A stretch of 64,000 nt of DNA from Ramlibacter sp. (lineage in GTDB: Bacteria > Pseudomonadota > Gammaproteobacteria > Burkholderiales > Burkholderiaceae_C): the NCBI GenBank assembly GCA_013815685.1, contig JACDFR010000001.1:62001-126000 (forward strand), read 5' to 3'. Under the pieces are notes generated by a model, which saw only the letters and a program-made list of their open reading frames with translations, was not told where the DNA came from and made no database searches. A program made the translations under genes and the position numbers. Positions 9,453 through 17,136 of the stretch are shown here, piece by piece. The stretch's first letter is position 1; each line of letters opens with the position of its first letter.

Positions 9453-10397
9453 AGACTTTTCTCGGTGTGAGAAGTCCATCTTGAATACGGCCGTTTTGTT
9501 GTTCGGCGCGGGTTCGAACACCACAAGAACCTTCCTTAGGCGGCTGCTCTTATCTCCAAACCAGCCAGAAATTACCTCAGTTTTTGTGCTGAACACGGCG
9601 TCGCATTCATAGGCGACGTTGGTAGGGAGATGGCCTAGACGGCGTCGTAGAGTGGTAACGTGCTCCGCGACTGCGCCGACGGCAAGATCAACCACCGCAA
9701 CGGAATCCTCTTCGTATCGGTCGCCTTCGTCGACCGATGTGGTGCCCAATCCCAGGTTTCCCAGGGTGTGGCGAACATAATTGCCGGAGAGTAGGCCCAG
9801 CACAGCGGCGAGGTCCTGCGAGCAAACTTCATTTGCGAACAGCTCATCTTCGTCGGAAAACCAATAGGCGTTTTGGCCGGGGACTCCCAGCCCGCCAAGC
9901 ATGAGAGCCACCAAGTGCGCGACTTGCAGCATTCGCTCGAACTTACGTGGCCGCCAGGCGAGCTTGGGAACAATGCGTGTTTCCAGAATTTCCTTGAAGG
10001 CCGCACCAAAACACGGGCTGACGACTGACTTGTGTACGGCGATCACAACGAGAAGGCCACTTATGTGCTGCGCAGCTTCGAGAAACGGAACGAGCGCAGC
10101 CTGTTTTTGTCTGTCATTGAGGCCTTTGAATCCAAGGCGTCGGCCGTCCGGCAGATGCCTTCCTCGCCAATCAGCTCTCTGATACAACCAGTGCCTGGAA
10201 GCGAGAAGGTCAACGTATAGAGCTCCAGTCGTGAGGTAGTCGCTAGCCTTGTGCTCCCCACCATAGTCGGAAAAAATCTGCACCTCCGGGCCGTCGAGAG
10301 CCTCAAGAGGCTCGCGGCTGATGATCCGTTCCAGCGTGGGTACCCAAGGGAACCATGGACGTGCGACCCTATTCCATCTGTTCGCGGCAATGAGCAC
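9438..10397 (-). CDS. Unknown protein linked to TcmP, possible RNase H-like fold
   Basis: I do not recognise a firm family for this 319-residue protein. The segment IFSDYGGEHKASDYLTTGALYV near residues 41-62, a later WFSDEDEL and a third acidic stretch around VAVVDLAVGA resemble the spaced aspartates of DUF3800/RNase H-like proteins. It starts 51 bp downstream of the second tcmP on the same strand, so the two are probably one transcript. A nuclease role would be inference. The ATG at 10397 is the longest start; the exact N-terminus is uncertain. Confidence 0.6.
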   Translation of the reverse strand: MLIAANRWNRVARPWFPWVPTLERIISREPLEALDGPEVQIFSDYGGEHKASDYLTTGALYVDLLASRHWLYQRADWRGRHLPDGRRLGFKGLNDRQKQAALVPFLEAAQHISGLLVVIAVHKSVVSPCFGAAFKEILETRIVPKLAWRPRKFERMLQVAHLVALMLGGLGVPGQNAYWFSDEDELFANEVCSQDLAAVLGLLSGNYVRHTLGNLGLGTTSVDEGDRYEEDSVAVVDLAVGAVAEHVTTLRRRLGHLPTNVAYECDAVFSTKTEVISGWFGDKSSRLRKVLVVFEPAPNNKTAVFKMDFSHREKSLSSA

Positions 10398-10448
10398 TTG
10401 GACGCCCTCAGTGTCACCAGGGGCTCTGCAGAGACGCTGCAGTCGCTC

Positions 10449-11654
10449 TCAAATGACCCACTCCAGGCACTCGCCGCCCTTCTCATCAAAGTGCAGTGGA
10501 CGCTTGAAGCGTCTCCTGGCATCTACAGTCCGATTGATCACTCGGCCAGCCTTTGCCAAGCGGACCAAAGAAGATTGGAGATCGCCCTCGAACCAGCCAG
10601 TCTGTTCCAGGATTTCGGCGAATGCGGTGGTGTCGATCGTGCGAGCACCGCGAGCCAAATAGTCGTGCCAGTATCGATCAACTTCACCGCTTTCAGGATG
10701 GCCCGCGTGCAGGTCTATCAGTTCGCCCGTGCCCCACAGTTCACCTGTCCCTGTCGCCCGCTCCTTCTTGACATCCCGCTTCACCGCTCGGACCCGCGCC
10801 TGAATCTTGTCAACGCTCTCCGATATTTGCATGAACTTGACAACGCCGAGGGGATGCGAGGTTACATACACCAAGTGGTACTTGGGCCGCTCACGTTCAG
10901 GGTTCATGATTCGCGCGTGAGCCGCTCGAGATGGATAGCTGGAGGTCGATGGCACCCAGGCCTTGAGTCCTTCCCGATAAGCGTGGAGAATTTTTTTCTC
11001 CCGCTGTACTGGAGTGCATCCGGAAAGATCCAGCTTCTGGCCCACCAGGTCGGCCATCGCGGATTGCCAGTTCTGCATTGACATGACGCGATTGAGATGG
11101 TCGTACATCAAGTTGATCAGAAACTCCGACCGTGGTCGTTCAAGCAATGGCTTAAGAGTTGGAATGCCGATCTCGCTGAAGCCCTTTGGGTCAATGAAGA
11201 AAAACGTGAAGGCTTCCGCACCAACCCATTGCAAGATATCCTTCCGCAGCGCCACGAAGTCTCCGCGCATGCATTCGGAGCGAATTCCTCGGGGAGTACT
11301 TGAGCTCAGATAAGTCTTCAGGCGCGCGAACGCTTCAGCGTTTTCCTCTACGTAGAGGGCCTTGATTTTCATGTACGCCCCCAGGCTAGCGAGCGTCTGC
11401 CGGCAGCCGTCCAGCGTTTTCAGCGAAATGGCGATTGAGGTTGCCTCCATTCCATCTGACGCATCACCCCACGGGCCGGCGAAGCAATCGACGTAGCACA
11501 GTTCTACCGACCGGCCGGCCTTGGATGCCATGCCAAGAATCAGGAAGAGCTTTTCCAGATACTGCTCAAGAAGCTGATGCTTGACGAGCGCTTGCTCGCG
11601 GCCGTCGTAGGCGGCTGGGATCAACGAACCGACAGAATCGCTTTGCGTTGTCAT
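10449..11654 (-). CDS. tcmP: Three-Cys-motif partner protein TcmP (copy 2), SOS-box controlled
   Basis: A second TcmP-family protein of 401 residues, diverged from copy 1. YVDCFAGPWGD is a clear methyltransferase-like motif I, KALYVEENAEAF is the acidic strand after it, and FFFIDPKGFSEIGIP matches a DPxG-type motif IV. The start at 11654 (MTTQSD) is chosen over 11690 because AGAGGG sits at the right distance and because an upstream LexA box at 11667-11682 would otherwise fall inside the coding region. It leads a two-gene transcript with the unknown gene 9438-10397. No second DUF5131 protein is present, so both TcmP copies may share one partner or act separately. Confidence 0.82.
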   Translation of the reverse strand: MTTQSDSVGSLIPAAYDGREQALVKHQLLEQYLEKLFLILGMASKAGRSVELCYVDCFAGPWGDASDGMEATSIAISLKTLDGCRQTLASLGAYMKIKALYVEENAEAFARLKTYLSSSTPRGIRSECMRGDFVALRKDILQWVGAEAFTFFFIDPKGFSEIGIPTLKPLLERPRSEFLINLMYDHLNRVMSMQNWQSAMADLVGQKLDLSGCTPVQREKKILHAYREGLKAWVPSTSSYPSRAAHARIMNPERERPKYHLVYVTSHPLGVVKFMQISESVDKIQARVRAVKRDVKKERATGTGELWGTGELIDLHAGHPESGEVDRYWHDYLARGARTIDTTAFAEILEQTGWFEGDLQSSLVRLAKAGRVINRTVDARRRFKRPLHFDEKGGECLEWVI

Positions 11655-11666
11655 GCGGCCCTCTGA

Positions 11667-11682
11667 CTGTACATAAAGACAG
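11667..11682. promoter_or_regulatory. Canonical-type LexA box before tcmP copy 2
   Basis: CTGTACATAAAGACAG fits the enterobacterial-type SOS consensus CTGT-N8-ACAG exactly. It lies 13-28 bases upstream of the ATG at 11654 on the minus strand, a position that would block the promoter of tcmP copy 2. Together with the TGT-N8-ACA operator at 6681-6694 it suggests that both arms of the island answer to DNA damage. Confidence 0.65.
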
Positions 11683-11888
11683 TATGCCATGCTTGGGCAG
11701 AGAGCGCACTAGATTCCTCGGTGTGCCCTCGCTAGGCGACTCCCGGTCGCTTCAGTAAGTACGTCGTATGGTCAGTCACTGAGGCGAGTTCGGATGCAGC
11801 CCTAACCGCCGCTCGGTGGAATTCGATAGAGCCTGAAGAAGCGGACGATGGCCGCCTGCGAGGGGTAAAGGGAGGTGAGGGTGCAAAC

Positions 11889-12243
11889 ATGACGCCGCGC
11901 CTGAGATTCGCCATCCCCCAATTCGCGTCGCTTGATATTGGGCGAACCATCGCGTTTTTCGAGCGTCTTCAATTTAGACGCGTCGGCGCGTATCCCGACT
12001 ACGCCATCATTGAGCGGAACGGCGTGCAGCTGCACTTCTGGCTCTGCAAGGAGCCGCGCATTCCCAAGGAAACCGGATGTCGTATCGCGAGGCCGAGGGA
12101 ATCGATGGCCTCTTTGCGGAGTTCGACGCCCAAGGTGTCATCCATCCGTACGGCCGCTTGAAAGATAGCCGTCGTGGGGCGTGCGCGAGTTTTCCATACT
12201 GGACTTCGATGGAAACTTGCTCACATTTCAGCAGGGCGGCTGA
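11889..12243 (+). pseudogene. Frameshifted glyoxalase/bleomycin-resistance family gene
   Basis: Three reading frames in sequence give one vicinal-oxygen-chelate protein. The first runs from the ATG at 11889 (RFAIPQFASLDI, then HFWLCKEPRIPKETGCRI), the second reads EGIDGLFAEFDAQGVIHPYG, and the third reads WGVREFSILDFDGNLLTFQQ and ends at the TGA at 12241-12243. The order and spacing match one about 118-residue glyoxalase-fold protein. Two frame changes, near 12090 and 12170, break it. Two errors so close together make decay more likely than misreading. It marks the right edge of the accessory segment. Confidence 0.7.
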
Positions 12244-12326
12244 GAGGCCTGCGGCCCTTTACCCGAGTGATACGGCCGCGTTACACCCTGATCCGTAGAA
12301 TCGTCGGGCTCTTTAAGGAACGACGG

Positions 12327-12557
12327 ATGTCCAGCAGTACTTCATCTCCCGTTCGCGGCGTGGCCCTGGCCCTGGCCCTTGCGTTGGCTACCACCCTGCT
12401 AGGCGGCTGTGCCGTCATCACTGTGGGCAGCACCGCGGTAGGCCTGGCGGCCACGGGCGCGGGCCTGGTGGTCGATGCCGCGGTGGGCACCGTGAAGCTG
12501 GGCGGCAAGGCGGTGGGCGCCGCGGTCGACGCGGTCACGCCCGGCGAGCAGCAGTAG
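12327..12557 (+). CDS. NF038104-type small lipoprotein
   Basis: A 76-residue predicted lipoprotein. A hydrophobic signal segment ends in the lipobox LGGC at about residues 27-30, so the mature protein starts with a lipid-modified cysteine. The rest is glycine, alanine and valine rich with repeated TVG/AVG units, as in the NF038104 family found in Burkholderiales. The function is unknown. The ATG follows a GGAACGACGG purine stretch. It stands alone, convergent with the next lipoprotein gene. Confidence 0.75.
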   Translation: MSSSTSSPVRGVALALALALATTLLGGCAVITVGSTAVGLAATGAGLVVDAAVGTVKLGGKAVGAAVDAVTPGEQQ

Positions 12558-12608
12558 CACTGAAACTGCCTCCCAGTTCGGGTCACCTCACGTCGCGGCC
12601 GGCGGTAC

Positions 12609-13112
12609 CTAACGCCCGCCGCGATGCTCCGGCGCCTCCGGATCGGGACCGGTCGTGGTACGCAGCACCCGATAGTCCGGGTTGAACCAGACCGTGAACA
12701 CCATCGACGTATTGGGCGGCTCCATGTAGCGCCAGTCCCATGCGATTTCATTTTTCAGCGCGTACGGGGTCTGCTTCATCGGCTTTCCCAGCAGCCTTCG
12801 GACGTCTTCCATCTTCATGCCGGCTTGAACCTTGCCGAAGTTGGAAGGGTGCAGCACCTGACGCAACGCCGTCATCCGGCCGTCCGGAGAAATGCTGATC
12901 ATGTAGTTCTTGTGCCCCGAAGGCTGGCGGTTGTACTCGAAAATGCGTTCGCCGCCGGGTCCGTCCCACACGTTTTCCGGCACGCCGAAGCGGGCCCGCA
13001 CGTCGGCTTCGGTGGCAACGCCCTCCTCCAGCTCCTTGATGTGCTGGGGATCGCAGGCGGCCAGGCCCAGGAAGGCCAGGGCGGCGCAGAGAAGCTTCAG
13101 GGCGGCGTTCAT
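12609..13112 (-). CDS. SmpA/OmlA-domain lipoprotein (BamE-like)
   Basis: A 167-residue lipoprotein with an N-terminal signal and lipobox GLAAC at about residues 16-20. Two SmpA/OmlA-like halves are visible: VATEADVRARFGVPENVWDG, and later MKMEDVRRLLGKPMK. These domains occur in BamE and other envelope proteins and mediate protein contacts at the outer membrane. It is not BamE itself, judging by the duplicated layout and length. The start at 13112 places the signal peptide correctly. It is divergent from the DUF3460 gene, with 37 bp between the starts. Confidence 0.75.
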   Translation of the reverse strand: MNAALKLLCAALAFLGLAACDPQHIKELEEGVATEADVRARFGVPENVWDGPGGERIFEYNRQPSGHKNYMISISPDGRMTALRQVLHPSNFGKVQAGMKMEDVRRLLGKPMKQTPYALKNEIAWDWRYMEPPNTSMVFTVWFNPDYRVLRTTTGPDPEAPEHRGGR

Positions 13113-13149
13113 GGCTGGGCGGCGTAAAATTGCGAAAAAGGCACAGTCT

Positions 13150-13368
13150 ATGTCCATGTTGCTCCGCATCTTCCGCCGCCCCGATTACAAATCCGAGATC
13201 ACGCAGTTCATCGAGCAGCTCAAGACCGAGAAGCCGGACCTCGAAGCCCAACAGCGGGCCGGCCGGGCGCTGCTGTGGGACAAGCACGTGAACCGCGAAG
13301 CCTGGAGCGAGTGGCGCGGCGCCGAAGTTGCGCAAAAGCCCTACGTCTACCAGAACGAAGGCAAATGA
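13150..13368 (+). CDS. DUF3460 family protein
   Basis: A 72-residue cytosolic protein of unknown function that is widespread in Burkholderiales. The pattern PDYKSEITQFIEQLK, then RALLWDK and a C-terminal AQKPYVY, is characteristic of DUF3460. Its TGA stop overlaps the ATG of scpA (ATGA), so it heads a coupled operon DUF3460-scpA-nadB. Confidence 0.85.
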   Translation: MSMLLRIFRRPDYKSEITQFIEQLKTEKPDLEAQQRAGRALLWDKHVNREAWSEWRGAEVAQKPYVYQNEGK

Positions 13369-14219
13369 CCCGATCCGGTGCGGCCACGCTGCCGGAGCCC
13401 CCGGCGCCGGCGCTTGGAGGCATGCCGGAAGTGATCGACCAGGTGGCGCTGGCACGGCTGTATGGCGAACCGCTTTTCGCCATGCCCACCGACCTGTACA
13501 TCCCGCCGGATGCGCTGGAGGTGTTCCTCGAGGCTTTCGAGGGACCGCTGGACTTGCTGCTGTACCTGATCCGCAAGCAGAACTTCAACATCCTCGATAT
13601 CCCAATGGCCGGCGTCACCCGCCAGTACCTGGTGTACGTCGACGAAATCCGCAGCCGGAACCTGGAGCTGGCGGCCGAGTACCTGCTGATGGCGGCGATG
13701 CTGATCGAGATCAAGTCGCGTATGCTGCTGCCGCCCAGGAAGACGGCCGAAGGCCAGGAACCCGAAGACCCGCGCGCCGAGCTGGTTCGCCGCCTGCTTG
13801 AATACGAGCAGATGAAGGCGGCCGCGTTCCGCCTCAACGAGGTTCCCCAGATGGGGCGCGACGTGCTGCGCGCGCAGGTCTACATCGAGCAGTCGCTGCA
13901 GCCGCGCTTTCCCGACGTCGACGTGGTCGACTTGCAAGAGGCCTGGCGCGACATCGTCAAGCGCGCCAGGCTGGTGCAGCATCACAAGATCTCGCGCGAA
14001 GCGCTGTCGGTGCGCGAGCACATGAGCATCGTTCTGCGCAAGCTCCAGGGCCGCAAGTTCGTCGAATTCGAGCAGCTGTTCGACGTCGCCCGCGGCATGC
14101 CGGTGCTGATCGTCACCTTCATCGCCCTGCTGGAGCTGGCCAAGGAGGCGCTGGTCGAGGTCACGCAGGCCGAGGCATTCGCCCCGATTTACGTGCGGCT
14201 CGCCTATACCACGGCATGA
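13365..14219 (+). CDS. scpA: Segregation and condensation protein A
   Basis: The kleisin subunit of the Smc-ScpAB condensin, which organises and separates chromosomes. The N-terminal Smc-binding region carries FEGPLDLLLYLIRKQNFNI at about residues 60-78, followed by AAEYLLMAAMLIEIKSRMLLP. The C-terminal winged helix is at VLIVTFIALLELAKEAL. The length of 284 residues is normal. It starts inside the DUF3460 stop codon and ends inside the nadB start codon. scpB is not next to it. Confidence 0.95.
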   Translation: MTRSGAATLPEPPAPALGGMPEVIDQVALARLYGEPLFAMPTDLYIPPDALEVFLEAFEGPLDLLLYLIRKQNFNILDIPMAGVTRQYLVYVDEIRSRNLELAAEYLLMAAMLIEIKSRMLLPPRKTAEGQEPEDPRAELVRRLLEYEQMKAAAFRLNEVPQMGRDVLRAQVYIEQSLQPRFPDVDVVDLQEAWRDIVKRARLVQHHKISREALSVREHMSIVLRKLQGRKFVEFEQLFDVARGMPVLIVTFIALLELAKEALVEVTQAEAFAPIYVRLAYTTA

Positions 14220-15787
14220 AAGATTTCGACGTCCTCATCGTGGGAAGCGGCCTGGCCGGCCTGTCCGCGGCGCTGCACCTGGCGCCCACGCACCGTGTGG
14301 CCATCCTCACCAAGCGGTCCATGACCGATGGCTCGAGCGGCTGGGCCCAGGGCGGCATCGCGGCCGTGCTGGGCGAAGGCGACAGCTTCGCGTCCCACGT
14401 GGACGACACGCTCGTGGCGGGGGCCGGCTTGTCCGACCTGGAAGCGACACGCTTCGTGGTGGAGCACGCACCGGAGAGCATCGCCTGGCTGCGCGAGCTC
14501 GGCGTGCCGTTTTCGCAGGAAGAAGGTCAGCTGCACCTGACCCGCGAAGGCGGCCACAGTGCCCGACGCATCGTCCATGTGACGGACGCCACCGGGGCCG
14601 CCGTACAGCGCACCTTGATCGACCGGGTGCGCCGCACCCCCAACATCGAAGTGTTCGAGCAGCACACGCTGGTCGACCTTATCACCAGCCGCAAGCTGGG
14701 ACAGGCGGCGCAGAACACCTGCCTGGGCCTCTACGCCCTGGACGAGGCCACCGATGAGGTCATCACTTTCCGCGCCCCGCAAACCATCCTGGCCACGGGC
14801 GGCGCGGGCAAGGTCTACCTCTACACGACGAACCCCGACACCGCCACCGGGGACGGCATCGCGGCCGCTTGGCGGGCCGGGTGCCGGGTGACCAACATGG
14901 AGTTCATCCAGTTTCACCCGACCTGCCTTTACCACCCGCTGGTGAAGTCGTTCCTCATCACCGAGGCGGTGCGCGGCGAAGGCGGCCGGTTGCTGCTGCC
15001 CGACGGCACCCGCTTCATGCCCGCGCACGACGCCCGGGCCGAGCTGGCGCCGCGCGACGTGGTGGCACGGGCGATCGACTTCGAGATGAAGAAGCACGGC
15101 CTGGACTGTGTCTACCTGGACATATCGCACCAGCCACCGGCATTCGTTCGCGAGCACTTCCCCAACATCCACGCGCGCTGCCTCGAACTGGGAATCGACA
15201 TCACGCGCCAGCCGATTCCTGTCGTACCGGCAGCGCATTACACCTGCGGCGGCATTCATACCGACCTGGCGGGCCGCACCGACCTGGCGGGACTGCACGC
15301 CGTCGGCGAAACCGCCTATACCGGCCTGCACGGCGCCAATCGCCTGGCCAGCAATTCGCTGGTGGAATGCATGGTGTTCGCCCGCGCCGCGTCGCAGGAC
15401 ATCCGGGCAACGCCGCTGCCCGGGCCGCCACCGGTCCCGGCATGGGACGAAAGCCGCGTCACCGATGCCGACGAGGCCGTGGTGATCTCGCACAACTGGG
15501 ACGAACTGCGCCGCTTCATGTGGGACTACGTGGGGATCGTCCGGACCAACAAGCGGCTGGAACGGGCTGCCCATCGCATCCGGCTGCTCCAGGAAGAAAT
15601 CCAGGAGTTCTACGCCAACTTCCACATCACGCGCGATCTGCTGGAACTGCGCAACCTTGTCACCGTGGCGGACCTGATCGTCAAGTCGGCGCAAGCGCGG
15701 CACGAAAGCCGCGGGCTCCATTTCAGCCGCGATTACCCGAAGATGCAGGACATCGCCCGGCCCACGGTGCTGACACCGCCTCTGTAG
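14216..15787 (+). CDS. nadB: L-aspartate oxidase
   Basis: An FAD enzyme that turns L-aspartate into iminoaspartate, the first step of bacterial NAD synthesis. The dinucleotide-binding motif GSGLAGLSAALHL is at residues 10-22. SSGWAQGGIAAVL, GGHSARRIVH and HYTCGGIHTD are typical of the family, as is the C-terminal helical domain. The length is 523 residues. It is coupled to scpA by ATGA. Its pathway partners nadC and nadA are about 30 kb away on the opposite strand, separated by the biosynthetic locus, which suggests an insertion between once closer genes. Confidence 0.96.
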   Translation: MKDFDVLIVGSGLAGLSAALHLAPTHRVAILTKRSMTDGSSGWAQGGIAAVLGEGDSFASHVDDTLVAGAGLSDLEATRFVVEHAPESIAWLRELGVPFSQEEGQLHLTREGGHSARRIVHVTDATGAAVQRTLIDRVRRTPNIEVFEQHTLVDLITSRKLGQAAQNTCLGLYALDEATDEVITFRAPQTILATGGAGKVYLYTTNPDTATGDGIAAAWRAGCRVTNMEFIQFHPTCLYHPLVKSFLITEAVRGEGGRLLLPDGTRFMPAHDARAELAPRDVVARAIDFEMKKHGLDCVYLDISHQPPAFVREHFPNIHARCLELGIDITRQPIPVVPAAHYTCGGIHTDLAGRTDLAGLHAVGETAYTGLHGANRLASNSLVECMVFARAASQDIRATPLPGPPPVPAWDESRVTDADEAVVISHNWDELRRFMWDYVGIVRTNKRLERAAHRIRLLQEEIQEFYANFHITRDLLELRNLVTVADLIVKSAQARHESRGLHFSRDYPKMQDIARPTVLTPPL

Positions 15788-16133
15788 CGGCGCACCGGGG
15801 GCCGCTCTCGCATAGACAGTTCCAGCAACAAATGGTAATCAATTCACATTGATACTATCGTCCCAGCGACATTCTCCTATCCGTTCATCGACTAATATTT
15901 ATGGTTTATCGCGATTTGGACGGTCTTGAGAATAGTGAAAACCGGCTCGTCTGTTCTATAGGGACACAGACCCTGTCACCAGGCCGGCTTGAGCGCGCCT
16001 CGACGCTGCCGGAGAACCCGCTTCGGTTCCCTGCACCTTGACAAGGACGGCTATGAAACTGCGCCTGCTGTGCCACGGCGGCGGCGGGATAGGGAGTTGT
16101 ATCGTTTGACTGATTTCTAATTGGAGGCTAGCG
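15788..16133. other. Control region before the plus-strand biosynthetic operon
   Basis: This 346-bp gap has no gene but is rich in symmetry. ATCAATTCACATTGAT at 15838-15853 is a perfect 6-4-6 inverted repeat. A second, longer repeat lies at 15949-15971 and is listed separately, and CCTGTCACCAGG at 15972-15983 is a third, small one. The stretch 15830-15960 is AT-rich compared with its surroundings, as expected for promoters. A strong GGAGG ribosome binding site precedes the ATG at 16134. No palindrome identical to the luxI-region box (45639-45654) was found here. Confidence 0.55.
15949..15971. promoter_or_regulatory. Inverted repeat, possible operator of the 16134-25763 operon
   Basis: GTCTGT, an 11-base spacer containing TCTATAGGGAC, and ACAGAC form a perfect 6-bp inverted repeat. 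A TATA-like hexamer lies in the spacer. The CTGT/ACAG arms recall LuxR-type boxes, but the spacing (CTG-N13-CAG) is longer than the usual N10. It could be a regulator site over the promoter or an unrelated repeat. Confidence 0.35.
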
Positions 16134-17063
16134 ATGGAAGCACTGGACAGCTATTTTGAACGCTTGAAGAACCCGGACGTCGAGTCCCACGCCAATATCC
16201 GCGGCCGCGTGCTGCGGTCTTTGCAGGGGTTCATGCTGGACGCCGGCTTCAAGCAGCTGATGCCGGTGCTGATGTCGCCCATCACCGATCCGCTCAATCA
16301 TGCGGTCTACCCGGCCGAGATCAAGTACGAGGAGCGTCCCCTCAAGCTGACGGCGAGCATGATCTTTCACAAGCAGCTGGCTCTGGCCGCGAAGGGACAT
16401 GACAAGATTTTCATCGTGGCGCCCAACATCCGGCTCGAAAAGGCGGAGATCAAGGACTCCCAGAACCACCTGCTGGAGTTTTCGCAGTTCGACTTCGAGA
16501 TGCGCGATGCCACCATGGCCCAGGCGATCGCCATGGTCGACGGCCTGGTCAAGCATGTGTTCAAGGAAGTGCAGCAGCACTGCAAGGCCGAGCTGACCCA
16601 GCTGGGGCGTACGCTCCCCTCCTACGATGCGCCCTTTCCCATCTATGCGTCGGACGCGCTGATCGCCGAACATGGGCCCCAGTTCGAGAAGATCATGTCC
16701 GAGAAGTCGAAGACACCCTTCTTCGTCACGAACTACAAGCGCGAGTTCTACGACCGCGAGAATCCCCAGCGCCCGGGCAGCTACAACAACTACGACCTCA
16801 TCTATCCCGAAGGCTTCGGCGAAGGCCTGTCGGGCGCCGAGCGCGAATTCGAGTACGAACAGATCCTGCGGCGCATGCGCGAGCTGTCGATGGACCTGAC
16901 GCCCTTCGGCAACTACCTGGAAGCGGCCAAGCGCGGCTACCTGCCTCCCAGCGCGGGCGGCGGCCTGGGCATCGAGCGCCTGCTCAAATTCATCAGCGGC
17001 AAGCGCCAGATCCGCGACGTCGCGCTGTTCGACCGCAGCGTCGGCACCAGTTTCCTGTTCTAG
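16134..17063 (+). CDS. Free-standing asparagine synthetase-like ligase (class II AsnRS paralogue)
   Basis: A 309-residue catalytic core of a class II aminoacyl-tRNA synthetase without an anticodon-binding domain. Motif 2 is visible as IRLEKAEIKDSQNHLLEFSQ around residues 101-120, with the following DFE. Motif 3 is GGGLGIERLLKF near 280-291. This architecture matches archaeal-type asparagine synthetase, which adenylates aspartate and amidates it with ammonia. In this operon, next to glutamate mutase genes, it may activate aspartate, 3-methylaspartate or a similar acid. GGAGG seven bases upstream supports the ATG. It is the first gene of a nine-gene operon. A housekeeping role cannot be excluded. 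Confidence 0.8.
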   Translation: MEALDSYFERLKNPDVESHANIRGRVLRSLQGFMLDAGFKQLMPVLMSPITDPLNHAVYPAEIKYEERPLKLTASMIFHKQLALAAKGHDKIFIVAPNIRLEKAEIKDSQNHLLEFSQFDFEMRDATMAQAIAMVDGLVKHVFKEVQQHCKAELTQLGRTLPSYDAPFPIYASDALIAEHGPQFEKIMSEKSKTPFFVTNYKREFYDRENPQRPGSYNNYDLIYPEGFGEGLSGAEREFEYEQILRRMRELSMDLTPFGNYLEAAKRGYLPPSAGGGLGIERLLKFISGKRQIRDVALFDRSVGTSFLF

Positions 17064-17136
17064 ATTTTTCCTGGTTGGCCACTCCCGCCGCGCCCCGCGT
17101 CCGCGGGCGGGAGCCGACCCAAGTCAAGGAGCCATC

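Noticed and set aside
5909..12300. Possible prophage, suggested by the Gp37/Gp68 name and a LexA-like repressor
   Set aside because: No integrase, terminase, capsid, tail or lysis gene is present. The Gp37/Gp68 family also occurs outside phages with TcmP.
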